Of a stretch of 64,000 nt of DNA, positions 26,181-35,687 are shown piece by piece. The notes beneath the pieces were generated by a model. The model was not told where the DNA came from. It ran no database searches and saw nothing but the letters and a program-made list of their open reading frames with translations. Position 1 is the stretch's first letter. Each line of letters opens with the position of its first letter. A program made the translations under genes and the position numbers. The DNA is from JADKCL01 sp031415375 (GTDB lineage: Bacteria > Bacteroidota > Bacteroidia > J057 > JADKCL01): contig JANORP010000289.1 of assembly GCA_031415375.1 (NCBI GenBank), forward strand, positions 6,142-70,141, in the 5' to 3' direction.

Positions 26181-26717
26181 TTGCAAGAGGAAACACTTAT
26201 AGCAGGATGTAAGCAGCAAGATAGAAAGGCTCAAAAGGCGCTCTACGAACGCTTCGCATCTAAAATGCTAGGCGTTTGCCGCCGCTATATGTCGGCACAG
26301 GCCGATGCCGAGGACGCTTTGCTCAATGGCTTTTACAAGGCCCTGAGCCAAATCGACAGCTATGAGGGCAAGGGAAGTTTTGAGGGTTGGCTGCGCAAAA
26401 TCATGGTCAATGAATGCCTGATGGCCTTGCGAAAGCGCCTGCGATTTGCCGAAGGCCAAGAACTGAGCGAGGTGCAGCTACGCTCCACAGACGATCCCGT
26501 CTCGATCATGGCTGCGCAAGATCTCATGGATCTCATGGCAACCCTCCCCGAGGGCTACCGCACGGTACTGAACCTGCACGCGATCGAGGGCTATAAGCAC
26601 CACGAAATCGCCGATATGCTGGGCATCAGCATCAACACCAGCAAGAGCCAACTGCTGCTTGCAAAACAAAAACTGAAAACGATGGTCGGCTTACATATCT
26701 ATCCGGAGGCGAGCTAA
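26181..26717 (+). CDS. ECF-type RNA polymerase sigma factor
   Basis: The protein has 178 residues. Region 2 contains ADAEDALLNGFYKAL and the aromatic-rich SFEGWLRKIMVNE; region 4 is LPEGYRTVLNLHAIEGYKH through ISINTSKSQLLLAKQKL. The start chosen is the TTG at 26181; the frame is open further upstream, so an earlier start is possible. The following gene starts directly after the stop and encodes a protein with a single N-terminal membrane segment, as expected of an anti-sigma factor. Envelope stress or substrate signals are typical triggers, but none is shown here. Confidence 0.9.
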   Translation: MQEETLIAGCKQQDRKAQKALYERFASKMLGVCRRYMSAQADAEDALLNGFYKALSQIDSYEGKGSFEGWLRKIMVNECLMALRKRLRFAEGQELSEVQLRSTDDPVSIMAAQDLMDLMATLPEGYRTVLNLHAIEGYKHHEIADMLGISINTSKSQLLLAKQKLKTMVGLHIYPEAS

Positions 26718-27911
26718 ATGAAAGCGCAAGAAGATATCGAGCGGCAACTGGCCGCAGCGCAAGACGCCTGGGAAACCCCTCCGTCGCCCGCGCTTTGGGA
26801 AAGCCTAGCGCAGCGTCTGGATGCACAGGCGCTTGCACAAGCACCTATGACACCACGCAGGTGGCCGTTTAGGCTTGTCATGATCGCATTGCTCGCCACG
26901 GCGAGCATTGGCACCTGGTGGATGCTCCCCCAAAGCAAGGCTGCCTCGACTGACAAAGGCAAAGCCTTTGCCAAGCATACTGTATCGATGCTTCCACATC
27001 GCCCGATAGCAGATGCAGGTTTAGATGCCACCGTTTCCAAGCCGGCCAATCGCCTCAGCTTTGGTGCCAATATCGGCATCGGCAAGCCGCGTCCTACCCT
27101 GGATCGGCAACCGCGCATAGGTCCCAAGATTCCCTCATTTTCACAACAGCACAGCAGCTCGATCTTTTCAATGAATGGCTCCGGCCGATTGCTCCTCAAC
27201 GGCAGCACAAGCGCAGCCTCGCCCACCTATAACGGCAACCCACAGGGAATGCCTAGCCAAAATCCAGCCGACGCTCAGTTCAATGCCAGCACGATCTACA
27301 GGTCTTCTGCCCACGACATGTTGGTGAGCAATAGCTTCGGAAACCCGATCGACACCGTACACTCACTGAGACAATTCAGCAACCTGAACCTTGCGCGCGA
27401 CAATGCCTATCTCCAGATCAATGCCGCAAGCAACGATATGAATTTCAACTATGCGGTGCAGACACCTGCCGACAATCAGCAGAATGTCCAGCACCTGAAA
27501 TGGCTGCTCGGGAGCTGGAAGACGCAAGGCAGTAGCGGTGGCACGATTGAGGAGTGGCGGCAAAAGGATGATTTCACGCTCGTGGGGCGTGGCTATTTTG
27601 TCGTCAATCGCGACACGATCGTGACCGAGGAAATGCGCATCGAGCAGCGCGGTCCCAACATGTACTTCATCATTGCCAAGGACCAAAACCACAAGTCCAT
27701 GAAGTTTCGCTTGCGCTCCAGTATGCCCAATGAGTTGATCTTCCAAAATGCAGCCTCCAAGGATGACGATGAGCTCGTGTTGCGCAATCGCCCCTCGACC
27801 AATGAACTGGAGCGCGTCTTGCAGGCGCCGCCGACCAAGTCGCTGGACAACAACACGAGTCGCGAGTTCCATCCGCCCAGAGATCAACGGGTGATGAAGC
27901 GAAATCTATAA
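26718..27911 (+). CDS. Probable anti-sigma membrane protein with DUF6265-like C-terminus
   Basis: The protein has 397 residues. Residues 1-48 are cytoplasmic and could bind the sigma factor (IERQLAAAQDAWETPPSPALWESL resembles anti-sigma N-termini; key part WETPPSPALWESL). One membrane helix lies at about 51-69. A low-complexity Ser/Asn-rich segment follows, then from about 255 a lipocalin-like DUF6265-type domain: LKWLLGSWKTQ, EEWRQKDDFTLVGRG. It starts right after the sigma gene stop. The periplasmic domain would be the sensor. The combination of anti-sigma and DUF6265-like parts is unusual to my knowledge. Confidence 0.7.
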   Translation: MKAQEDIERQLAAAQDAWETPPSPALWESLAQRLDAQALAQAPMTPRRWPFRLVMIALLATASIGTWWMLPQSKAASTDKGKAFAKHTVSMLPHRPIADAGLDATVSKPANRLSFGANIGIGKPRPTLDRQPRIGPKIPSFSQQHSSSIFSMNGSGRLLLNGSTSAASPTYNGNPQGMPSQNPADAQFNASTIYRSSAHDMLVSNSFGNPIDTVHSLRQFSNLNLARDNAYLQINAASNDMNFNYAVQTPADNQQNVQHLKWLLGSWKTQGSSGGTIEEWRQKDDFTLVGRGYFVVNRDTIVTEEMRIEQRGPNMYFIIAKDQNHKSMKFRLRSSMPNELIFQNAASKDDDELVLRNRPSTNELERVLQAPPTKSLDNNTSREFHPPRDQRVMKRNL

Positions 27912-27939
27912 CCCTTCAAAGAACCCGCCAATCTACATC

Positions 27940-28167
27940 TTGCCCGATCCCTCACTTGGTCAATTTCAAGTAACACTCCTCGGTGCAGACGAAAAATCGA
28001 GAACGGTCCAAATCGTAAACACCGAAGGCAGACTTTTGCAAACAATTACTACCGCCAATCAGACGATCGGCTTTGACTTGACGGGTCATCCCGCTGTCAC
28101 CTATCATGTGAAGGTGTCTATCGTCGATGGTGCGGAATGGACCACCACCGTGATCGTGCAGCGATAG
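27940..28167 (+). pseudogene. Orphan T9SS sorting domain fragment
   Basis: A 75-codon frame (TTG start, open upstream into the end of the previous gene in a different frame) encodes LPDPSLGQFQVTL, VNTEGRLLQTI, TYHVKV and a terminal VIVQR, the order of elements of a type A sorting domain. No catalytic or structural domain and no signal peptide precede it, so it is best viewed as the tail of a lost secreted-protein gene. It is the second such fragment in the window (see 6255). Confidence 0.5.
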
Positions 28168-28193
28168 GCGAGAACCAAACAGCCAAACCTTGA

Positions 28194-28228
28194 GCCGCTG
28201 GGCTGAGTAGGCGCCTCAGCTCAGCGGC
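28194..28228. repeat. 14-bp stem hairpin
   Basis: GCCGCTGGGCTGAG (28194-28207) pairs with CTCAGCTCAGCGGC (28215-28228) over all 14 positions with one G-T wobble, leaving a 7-base loop. It stands 26 bases after the orphan T9SS fragment. No T-run follows. Confidence 0.7.
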
Positions 28229-29090
28229 AACCAATTGATGCCTATTGCCTGCCAGGACAGGCTCATGATCATCCTATTGCCACGAGATAGCGAACTCCAT
28301 ATCCACAATTCCAATCCGACAAAACGCATGGCCCCACAGATTCCCGATCGGTTCGACCCTTCATCCGTGTGAGGGACGATGGCCCTTTTCGTCGTCTTGC
28401 ATTCTCCAAAAGCTTGAGCGGATGGGACAGCGACCGTCTTTCATCACATCTGAGAAGCCAAACGAGCCTCATGAAAGCGATGGCGCTATTCGCTAAGACC
28501 ACCTGCTTCAGATGATAAGTCGCAGCCGATGAAAACACCTTGTCGATGCAAATTCACATGTCCATCCAACCTGCCAAAGCTTGTGCGAGGCAATCAATCC
28601 CCCTGAAATCGTGCAAGAACATTACACAAAGGAAATCTTCGATTGCCCACAAATCCTGTATCCAAGGCCATTGATGTCAACCAATCAATTAAAATGTGCC
28701 TCAATGGCATTGCATGGCTTACATTTATCGATGGAGTAACCACCTTTGAATCATTACATGAAGGACAGTTCCCAAAGTTAGAAAACAAGGTTCATTTGTG
28801 ATGGGTCTTGAAATCTGACGGTTAATTTCACTCCATGCCCAACGAGCAGCTGCCATGAGTATCACCACCGTGATCCAAGATTTAGGATGCTGCGTACATT
28901 TGGGTAGAAGTCGCGCTAGCGTGGAGTCCTAGCGATCGGCAAAGCGATGAAACACGAGAGAACTCCGAGGAGGTAGCCATAGACCACGGGGACATTGGTC
29001 AATGGCGGAGGGGAAGCAATTGAATAGCTCACGCGATGGGGCAGAGCGAGACAGCAGGGAAGAGCATCATCGGTAAGCATTGTCACCTGA

Positions 29091-29117
29091 CCACGCCGTG
29101 CCTCGGGCACGGCGTGG
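29091..29117. repeat. Perfect 12-bp stem hairpin
   Basis: CCACGCCGTGCC-TCG-GGCACGGCGTGG is a perfect inverted repeat with a 3-base loop in otherwise gene-free DNA, similar in form to REP-type elements. No second copy was noticed in the window. Confidence 0.75.
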
Positions 29118-29444
29118 CTGGAGACAAATCGCAAAAAATGTCCCAAATTTTGAAAATAAATTTTTTGGCATTGGTTGGAGACAAAATTTGCCGCAAAAAA
29201 CACTGGCCTCAACACAATTGGCTGATTAAAGGCGCATTACAAACGAAAATAATAAAAGTCACTTTCTCCGCTAGGAATTTGGGGTATTTACACTGAGTCA
29301 GATCAAAAGCAATCGAGATTGTCGCCAAAACGACCTAAACCGCCAATGGTGAGGATTCCAATCTTGTATTCACCAAAAACACATCTTAACTTGCTAATCA
29401 ATATTGTTATTTCTGAATTTGGTCCTCAAAATCCTTATATCGAG

Positions 29445-31103
29445 ATGAAAAAATTTACTTTAATGATGGTTGCAGCTGCCGCGCTCACAGTGGGCACGCA
29501 GACAACAGCCTCAGCACAAGCGTCACGCCACGCCGTGATCCTTGAAATCGCTACTGGCACATGGTGCCAATATTGCCCAGGAGCCGCCTTGGGTGCCGAT
29601 GACCTTCATGCTAGCCCTGCTACGATAGGCATCGTCGAGCACCACGACAGTGACCCATATTCTACACCAGAAACTGTGGCGCGCTATGATACCTACTATG
29701 GTGTCACTGGCTTCCCAACTGCCTACTTTGACGGCGGCAACGACGTGGTCGGCGGTAGCCACACGCAATCGATGTATCCTAACTATCTCGCGAAGTACAA
29801 TACTGCCATCGCTGTAGCTACCCCGTATGAGCTCACAGCAACTTGGGTACAAAATGGTGCCTCGATCGATGTCACTGTCAACGCCAGCCAAGTTGGCGCG
29901 GCGACATCGTCTGCGATGCGCGTGCAAGCTGTCCTCACCGAAAGCCACATTGCCGTCAACTGGCAGGGCCTCTCTGAGTGCAACTTCGTGAACCGCGACA
30001 TGTACCCAGATGCAGGTGGCCAAGCCGTCACGCTCACCAATGGTGGCCCAGCGCAGACCTTGACCTTCAATATGCCGATCGACCCATCATGGGTACAAAA
30101 TGAGATGGAACTCGTCGTGTGGATCGAAGATGGCTCTACAAAGCAGATCTTCAATGGCCGCTACATGCCACTGGCTGTCGCAGCATTCACCAATGACCCA
30201 AGTGCTGTTGCTATCGAGAACGACCTTGGTGCAACATCATGTGTCACCAGCATCGCTCCTGACGTGAAAATCCGTAACATGGGCAGCGCTACGCTTACCA
30301 GCGTGGACTTTTCCTACAATGTAAATGGCGGCGCGCCAATGACCTTTACCTGGACTGGCAGCTTGCCTTTCCTTGGCTATGCAACCGCTACCCTGCCTAG
30401 CATCGGCTTCACTCCTACCGCCAACAATACCCTCACCGTGAACATCACCAACGCCAGCGACCTCAACATCGCTAACAACGTGGTGACCAAAATGTGGGCT
30501 GCTGCTCCACAACACAGTGCAGGCACATACGTGATGACCGTCCAGCCTGACCACTACGGTACCGAAACCACTTGGGAAATCAAGAATGGTGCAGGCAACG
30601 TCGTCGCATCTGGCGGCCCCTACACCGACACCCCTACAAGTGGTGCACTTCCAGCTCCTGCTGTTGTGAACGTGAGCATCAGCCCAACCGATTGCTACCA
30701 ATTGTTCATGTATGACCAGTATGGCGATGGCATGTGCTGCGCTTATGGCCAAGGCTTCTACTCCCTCGCCAACCCACAAGGCGGTGTGGTTGCTAGCGGT
30801 GGCACCTTTGCCGCCTCCGAGCTCAAGAGCTGGGAATCTACCACTTTGGCTGCTGTGAGCAACTCCCTCAATGAGGAAGTCACAGTCTATCCAAATCCTA
30901 GCCACGATGTGTTCAACGTGACCATCCCTACCACTACGGGTGCAGAGATTTCCGTCATGACCCTTGCTGGCAAATTGGTATATACCTCTAACGCTACGAC
31001 TGCTGTCGTGAAAGTCGATCTGAGCAACCTCGCTGCTGGCATGTACATGCTGCGCGTGAAAACTGATGATGGCATTGCTATCAAGAAGATCACCAAGCAA
31101 TAA
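29445..31103 (+). CDS. Omp28-like secreted protein with thioredoxin-type CxxC and T9SS domain
   Basis: The true start is the ATG at 29445 (MKKFTLMMVA), giving 552 residues; the frame is open to 29319. After a signal peptide (cut near ASAQA) comes a thioredoxin-like domain with TGTWCQYC (Cys41 and Cys44) and GFPTAYF holding the cis-Pro, as in Omp28-related outer-membrane proteins. A beta-rich middle region is followed by a segment with NPTDCYQLFMYD-type spacing (DQYGDGMCC) and a type A sorting domain starting VYPNPSHD and ending KKITKQ. It probably acts on the cell surface in disulphide handling or adhesion. Confidence 0.85.
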   Translation: MKKFTLMMVAAAALTVGTQTTASAQASRHAVILEIATGTWCQYCPGAALGADDLHASPATIGIVEHHDSDPYSTPETVARYDTYYGVTGFPTAYFDGGNDVVGGSHTQSMYPNYLAKYNTAIAVATPYELTATWVQNGASIDVTVNASQVGAATSSAMRVQAVLTESHIAVNWQGLSECNFVNRDMYPDAGGQAVTLTNGGPAQTLTFNMPIDPSWVQNEMELVVWIEDGSTKQIFNGRYMPLAVAAFTNDPSAVAIENDLGATSCVTSIAPDVKIRNMGSATLTSVDFSYNVNGGAPMTFTWTGSLPFLGYATATLPSIGFTPTANNTLTVNITNASDLNIANNVVTKMWAAAPQHSAGTYVMTVQPDHYGTETTWEIKNGAGNVVASGGPYTDTPTSGALPAPAVVNVSISPTDCYQLFMYDQYGDGMCCAYGQGFYSLANPQGGVVASGGTFAASELKSWESTTLAAVSNSLNEEVTVYPNPSHDVFNVTIPTTTGAEISVMTLAGKLVYTSNATTAVVKVDLSNLAAGMYMLRVKTDDGIAIKKITKQ

Positions 31104-31127
31104 GACTGCTGGTCGAATCCAAACATG

Positions 31128-31165
31128 CCCGCCGCACTCAGACGAGTGCGGCGGGTTTGTTTTTT
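31128..31165 (+). terminator. Intrinsic terminator of the Omp28-like gene
   Basis: CCCGCCGCACTC-AGAC-GAGTGCGGCGGG is a perfect 12-bp stem followed by TTTGTTTTTT, 25 bases after the stop codon. Confidence 0.92.
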
Positions 31166-31213
31166 GTCCTTCCTAGATTGAAATCATAACCGTGATACAC
31201 GTAGTTTTGCAGC

Positions 31214-32398
31214 ATGTGGAAGCAGATTTTGAGATTGATTTTATTGTGTGCTTGGTGGCTGCTTGCACGCGATTTACAGAGTTATGCACAGGCACCCAGC
31301 AAGGCCTGGACACTGCTGGCCCTGCCAGACAGCAGCCTGCGCCAAGATATCGTCGGCAATGAGATGGTCATAGACCTTGTCGATGCATGGGTCACCGACT
31401 CCATCGTCGAGCAGCGCCGGCAGCGCCTCAAGGGATTTGGAGGATGGATCGCGCAACGTGCAGCGGCTAGGTATTGGCAATACTACACCGACCACAAGCA
31501 AAAGTATGTGGCCTCTAGCACGCGTCCTTATCACATCTATGATGGCGTGGGCGACGAGATGGACATCAACATCTTCCTCATGCCCCATCTGCCACGTTAT
31601 GTGGCCATGGTGGATACAGGTTTCGACATCGCCTTGCGCCGTCCACGCACCATCGATGCCTTCAGATTTGACGCGCCGCCTGGCTTTCCAGTACCCGAGG
31701 AACTCAAATATGAAGACCGTGGCTATATTTTGGTGGAATGCGAAGTGACTCCCCCCCAACAATTTATCGAGCGCCTAGAGCACGATTTTTTACCTATGCG
31801 AGAAGGCGTCTATACCCTGGACAGCATGCCCCATTTTGGCACCAAGCATCCCAGTTTCGGCCTCACGGGCGTTTGGTGCATGGACTGCAACCACAATTGC
31901 CGACCTGAGATACATCCCATCGAATGGTTGTGGTGGCTTGACCTCAGCGAAAGCCGTCCTGGTTCGCCCAGCGCCAAGAGCTGGATGGTGGCGCTCATGG
32001 TAGATGCCAGCAATCGATTTCAAGACTGGTGCACCAGCCCTCTCAGCGGCGAGATCGCCATCCCCTTTTCCGTACCACGCACCACGAGCACGATGCTGGT
32101 GGACATGCAACAAATCGCCGGCGATCCCATCCCCAATGGGCGCGACCTAGCCTTTGATGAATACACATTCCAATCGGGCGACACATCCTTTGTCATCCCC
32201 TATTTGCCCAACACTGAGACGGGGTCCAAGCTCGACATCCTCATACGTACCAGCGGCACATGGTCCCCTGGGGGCACCCACTACTGGATAACGGATCTGG
32301 AGCAAGGACCAAATGGTTGGACGGGCTATTTGCACCTATCGACCACAGTGCAAAGCCTGCTCGCACTGCGTGTCACGATCGACAGCGAAACCCGCTAA
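31214..32398 (+). CDS. Secreted protein of unknown function with Cys/His cluster
   Basis: The protein has 394 residues with a signal peptide (1-26, SYAQA). The most distinctive part is near residues 216-240: GVWCMDCNHNCRPEIHP followed by IEWLWWLD. PEIHP-type motifs recur in uncharacterised bacterial proteins and, with the Cys/His residues here, could form a metal site. The C-terminal third is beta-rich and no sorting domain is present, so periplasmic location is likely. The gene is isolated between the terminator at 31128 and an AT-rich gap. Confidence 0.7.
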   Translation: MWKQILRLILLCAWWLLARDLQSYAQAPSKAWTLLALPDSSLRQDIVGNEMVIDLVDAWVTDSIVEQRRQRLKGFGGWIAQRAAARYWQYYTDHKQKYVASSTRPYHIYDGVGDEMDINIFLMPHLPRYVAMVDTGFDIALRRPRTIDAFRFDAPPGFPVPEELKYEDRGYILVECEVTPPQQFIERLEHDFLPMREGVYTLDSMPHFGTKHPSFGLTGVWCMDCNHNCRPEIHPIEWLWWLDLSESRPGSPSAKSWMVALMVDASNRFQDWCTSPLSGEIAIPFSVPRTTSTMLVDMQQIAGDPIPNGRDLAFDEYTFQSGDTSFVIPYLPNTETGSKLDILIRTSGTWSPGGTHYWITDLEQGPNGWTGYLHLSTTVQSLLALRVTIDSETR

Positions 32399-32712
32399 GG
32401 CCGACCAAGACCTCAAAAATCGCTCATTGGGCATCCCATCCCAATCCATTCCAATTTGAAACAATTGATGATCAAAGCCTTATAGCAAAAGGCAGAGACA
32501 TGCTGTTGCCTCTTCTTCGGAGAGATTGACAAGTGCATCTATTATTGATACTTTTCACGTATCCATTTTCGCAAAATTTGACCTCCAACGTCATACTTTA
32601 AGATATCAAAATATCTTTTTTATATGTCATTTTCCAAAATAGATAAATTGTGTAGCTAAAGTTGTAACAAGAATGAATCCAATATCAGTGCATCTCTACT
32701 GAGATTTGCGTC
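32399..32712. other. AT-rich intergenic stretch
   Basis: These 314 bases hold no supported gene. The right half is strongly AT-rich (around 32570-32680) and presumably contains the promoter of the gene at 32713, but no clear TAnnTTTG element was seen. Confidence 0.4.
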
Positions 32713-33171
32713 ATGGCAATAAGTTTAGGTGAAGTTATCCGCAGGGCAGTTCGTGATGATCACAGGAGCGCCAAAGAACTCTGCGACGTACTCGGAATGA
32801 GCCGAGGCAATCTGGACAAGATCTACAAAAAGGATTCGATCAATACCGACCTTTTGGCCTTGCTTTGTACGACACTCAGGCACGATTTCTTCCAATACGT
32901 GAACCCCTTTGTGATGACCGAGCGCGATGGTCCTCGCTTGTATGGTGCCGAGGATGATCCAGGTGAATACCGCACCCCGATCAGCCGTCTCGACCGCTGC
33001 ATTGGCGAGTTGCACGATGCCCAAAAAGACCTCAACCACATGGAAAAGGAATTGACCTCGATCAGGGCACGCCTCACCGACAAAGACAAGGTCATCGCAT
33101 TGCAAGACGACAAGCTCGAAGACCTTCGGAAGGACCTCGAAAAATGTAAAGCCGCCAACACTGCGAGCTAA
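32713..33171 (+). CDS. HTH/coiled-coil protein
   Basis: The protein has 152 residues. Residues 5-55 form a helix-turn-helix (AKELCDVLGMSRGNLDKIYKK) of the Cro/XRE sort, and residues 95-148 form a long coiled coil (LNHMEKELTSIRARLTDKDK and following heptads). DNA binding with dimerisation through the coil is likely. Targets are unknown and no phage genes are nearby. Confidence 0.8.
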   Translation: MAISLGEVIRRAVRDDHRSAKELCDVLGMSRGNLDKIYKKDSINTDLLALLCTTLRHDFFQYVNPFVMTERDGPRLYGAEDDPGEYRTPISRLDRCIGELHDAQKDLNHMEKELTSIRARLTDKDKVIALQDDKLEDLRKDLEKCKAANTAS

Positions 33172-33408
33172 AGGCTATCCACAATCCATGGTCATTTTCA
33201 GGCCATCTTTTCCCGACCATCCTGAAATGCCCAGTTTTCAAGCGTTAGCTAGTTGATGCCCGCCCTATAGGCCGTCCACTATGTGCAGCCGAATGTGCAT
33301 ATCCTCTCTTTGCACCCAATTCCACTTTGCCTAATTTTGGAGGCTAGCTTGGGCAATAACGTTTGCTCAATGCAAAAAATATTACGGAACTAGGCATAAA
33401 TTTAGCGT

Positions 33409-35280
33409 ATGGCAGCAGAAAAGCAACCCGTGTATGACGAAAGCTCGATCAAGTCACTTGATCCGCTGGAACACATTCGTTTGCGGCCAGGTATGTACAT
33501 AGGCAAATTGGGCGATGGCTCGTCGCCCGAGGATGGTATCTATATCCTACTCAAAGAAGTCATCGACAACTCGATCGACGAATTCATGATGGGTGTCGGC
33601 AAGACCATCGAGGTCACTGTCACCCAAAGCAAGGTGCGTGTGCGTGATTATGGCCGGGGCATTCCGCTTGGCAAGGTCATAGACTGCGTCTCACAAATCA
33701 ATACGGGGGGCAAATTTGACTCCGAGAGCTTCCAGAAATCCATCGGCCTCAATGGCGTCGGCACCAAGGCCGTCAATGCATTGTCATCTGCATTTGCCGT
33801 GCAGTCCTACCGAGACGGCAAGACCAAGCTCGCCGAGTTTGAAATGGGGCTACTCTCCAAAGACGATCCAATCGTGGAGAACTCCATGCGCCATGGCACA
33901 CTCACGACCTTCACGCCCGACGAGAGCATCTTCCGAAACTATAAATACAACCACGAGTATGTCGAGAACCTGATCAGGAATTACGTCTTCCTGAACCGTG
34001 GACTCACGATCATCCTCAACGGCGAGAAATATGCCAGCGAAAATGGCCTCAAGGACCTCTTGGAATTTCACACCCAAGAGGAGGAGCGCCGCTACCCTGT
34101 GATCCACTTCTTTGAAGAGGACATCGAGGTCGCGATGACCCACGGCTCCCAGTATGGCGAGCAATACTACACCTTTGTGAATGGGCAGAATACAACGCAA
34201 GGTGGCACGCACTTGGCTGCCTTTCGCGAGGCCGTCGTCAAGGCTGTACGCGAGTTTTATGGCAAGCCATTTGAGGCCAGCGATGTGCGGGCCAGCATCG
34301 TCGGTGCAGTCGCCATCCGTGTGCAAGAGCCCGTCTTTGAGTCGCAGACCAAGACCAAACTCGGCAGCACGCATACCGAGCCCAAAAACGAAGGCAAGCT
34401 GATCCGCACCTGGATCAACGATGTCGTGAAGACCCAGCTCGACAATTACCTACACAAAAACCCTGCTGTCGCAGAGGATCTGCTCAAGCGCATCCGCCAG
34501 AGCGAGCGTGAGCGCAAAGACATCGCGGGGATCAAAAAACTCGCCAACGACCGCGCCAAAAAGGCCAATCTGCACAACAAAAAGCTACGCGATTGCAAGA
34601 TCCACTTTGACAACGGCCATGAAAGAGGCGGCGAATCCGTGATTTTCATCACCGAAGGTGACTCTGCGAGCGGGTCCATCACGACCGCCCGCGATCCTCA
34701 GACCCAAGCTGTCTTCTCATTGCGCGGCAAACCGCTCAATTGCCACGGCCTCACCAAAAAGATCGTCTATGAAAACGAGGAGTTCAACCTCCTCCAGCAT
34801 GCCCTCAACATCGAAGACGGTATCGAGGGCTTGCGCTATCACAAGATCATTGTCGCGACCGATGCCGACGTTGACGGCATGCACATCCGCCTGCTGCTGC
34901 TCACATTTTTCCTCCAGTTTTTCCCCGAGCTCGTGCGCAATGGGCACGTGTACATCTTGCAGACACCGCTCTTTCGCGTGCGCAACAAAAAGGACACCTT
35001 TTATTGCTACGACGAACGTGAGAAACAAGTCGCTGTAGGCAAATTGGGCAAAAACGCGGAGATCACCCGCTTCAAAGGTCTCGGCGAGATTTCGCCAGAC
35101 GAGTTTGGCGGCTTTATCGGGGATCAAATGCGTCTGGATCCTGTCATCATTCGCAAAGACTCTCACATCACCGAGATGCTCGACTACTACATGGGCAAGA
35201 ATACCCCCGTGCGCCAAGACTTTATCATCGACAACCTGAGGGTGGAGAAAGATATTGTGGAAGAGGACAAGGTGGCTTGA
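33409..35280 (+). CDS. parE: DNA topoisomerase IV subunit B (ParE-type)
   Basis: The protein has 623 residues. It has the GHKL ATPase domain (EVIDNSIDEF with the Mg-binding Asn, DYGRGIP, LNGVGTKAVNALS), the transducer domain (QTKTKLGS), and the TOPRIM domain with EGDSA and DADVDG. The length matches ParE rather than the longer GyrB forms. With ParC it would decatenate chromosomes and relax supercoils. No parC follows within the window; the next gene is a short unrelated one. Confidence 0.95.
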   Translation: MAAEKQPVYDESSIKSLDPLEHIRLRPGMYIGKLGDGSSPEDGIYILLKEVIDNSIDEFMMGVGKTIEVTVTQSKVRVRDYGRGIPLGKVIDCVSQINTGGKFDSESFQKSIGLNGVGTKAVNALSSAFAVQSYRDGKTKLAEFEMGLLSKDDPIVENSMRHGTLTTFTPDESIFRNYKYNHEYVENLIRNYVFLNRGLTIILNGEKYASENGLKDLLEFHTQEEERRYPVIHFFEEDIEVAMTHGSQYGEQYYTFVNGQNTTQGGTHLAAFREAVVKAVREFYGKPFEASDVRASIVGAVAIRVQEPVFESQTKTKLGSTHTEPKNEGKLIRTWINDVVKTQLDNYLHKNPAVAEDLLKRIRQSERERKDIAGIKKLANDRAKKANLHNKKLRDCKIHFDNGHERGGESVIFITEGDSASGSITTARDPQTQAVFSLRGKPLNCHGLTKKIVYENEEFNLLQHALNIEDGIEGLRYHKIIVATDADVDGMHIRLLLLTFFLQFFPELVRNGHVYILQTPLFRVRNKKDTFYCYDEREKQVAVGKLGKNAEITRFKGLGEISPDEFGGFIGDQMRLDPVIIRKDSHITEMLDYYMGKNTPVRQDFIIDNLRVEKDIVEEDKVA

Positions 35281-35345
35281 AAGGACAAGGCCAGGGTGAA
35301 AATCCTGGAAATATCCATACAAGACCCACAAAAAGCATAGGCAGT

Positions 35346-35630
35346 ATGGCTGAGGAGGACGACAAGACATATTCCATTGCACTGAGGTTGCGGCGCGTGA
35401 TATACACAGATGTATATGTGACCGTCTTCGTGGATGACAAAATCAGCCAAGAAGGAGAAGACGGCACGCTGGGAATCGATTGGGACAAGTTGGTGGCTGA
35501 AGCGATCATGACGAGTGAACGCGAAGATGCTGATTGGCAAGTTGAATCGGTAGCAATAGAAGTACATCCATTGCAACAGGCTAAGCCAGAAGGTCGCGCA
35601 TCGATTGACTCGGCGAGCCAAAATTCTTGA
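35346..35630 (+). CDS. Small hypothetical protein
   Basis: The start at the ATG 35346 (MAEEDDKTY) gives 94 residues; a TTG at 35277 overlapping the parE stop would add 23 poorly folded residues. The centre (TYSIALRLRRVIYTDVYVTVFV) looks like a beta hairpin, followed by a helix-forming acidic stretch. The family is not recognised. It may be translated together with parE. Confidence 0.6.
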   Translation: MAEEDDKTYSIALRLRRVIYTDVYVTVFVDDKISQEGEDGTLGIDWDKLVAEAIMTSEREDADWQVESVAIEVHPLQQAKPEGRASIDSASQNS

Positions 35631-35687
35631 TTGCTGGTTGACCCAGATCGATTTGCGTGACACTTTGACTCAATTCCACCCCTTTGC

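Larger units (their letters stand above)
28168..29444. other. Gene-free stretch of 1.3 kb
   Basis: No convincing gene is present. Minus-strand frames at 28269-28538 and 28916-29215 have protein-like composition in places and may be decayed genes, possibly of mobile elements, but I recognise neither. The stretch holds two strong hairpins (28194-28228 and 29091-29117) and a short direct repeat GGAGACAAA (about 29119 and 29176). The last 100 bases are AT-rich and should hold the promoter of the Omp28-like gene. Confidence 0.55.

Noticed and set aside
28201..28215. GAGTAGGCGC at 28205, similar to the leader string AGAGTAGGC
   Set aside because: It lies inside the hairpin at 28194-28228, without the GGATGCCGAAAA loop or a following gene.
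28269..28538. Minus-strand frame resembling a transposase tail
   Set aside because: There are no recognisable catalytic residues, no inverted repeats at its ends and no adjoining transposase frame.
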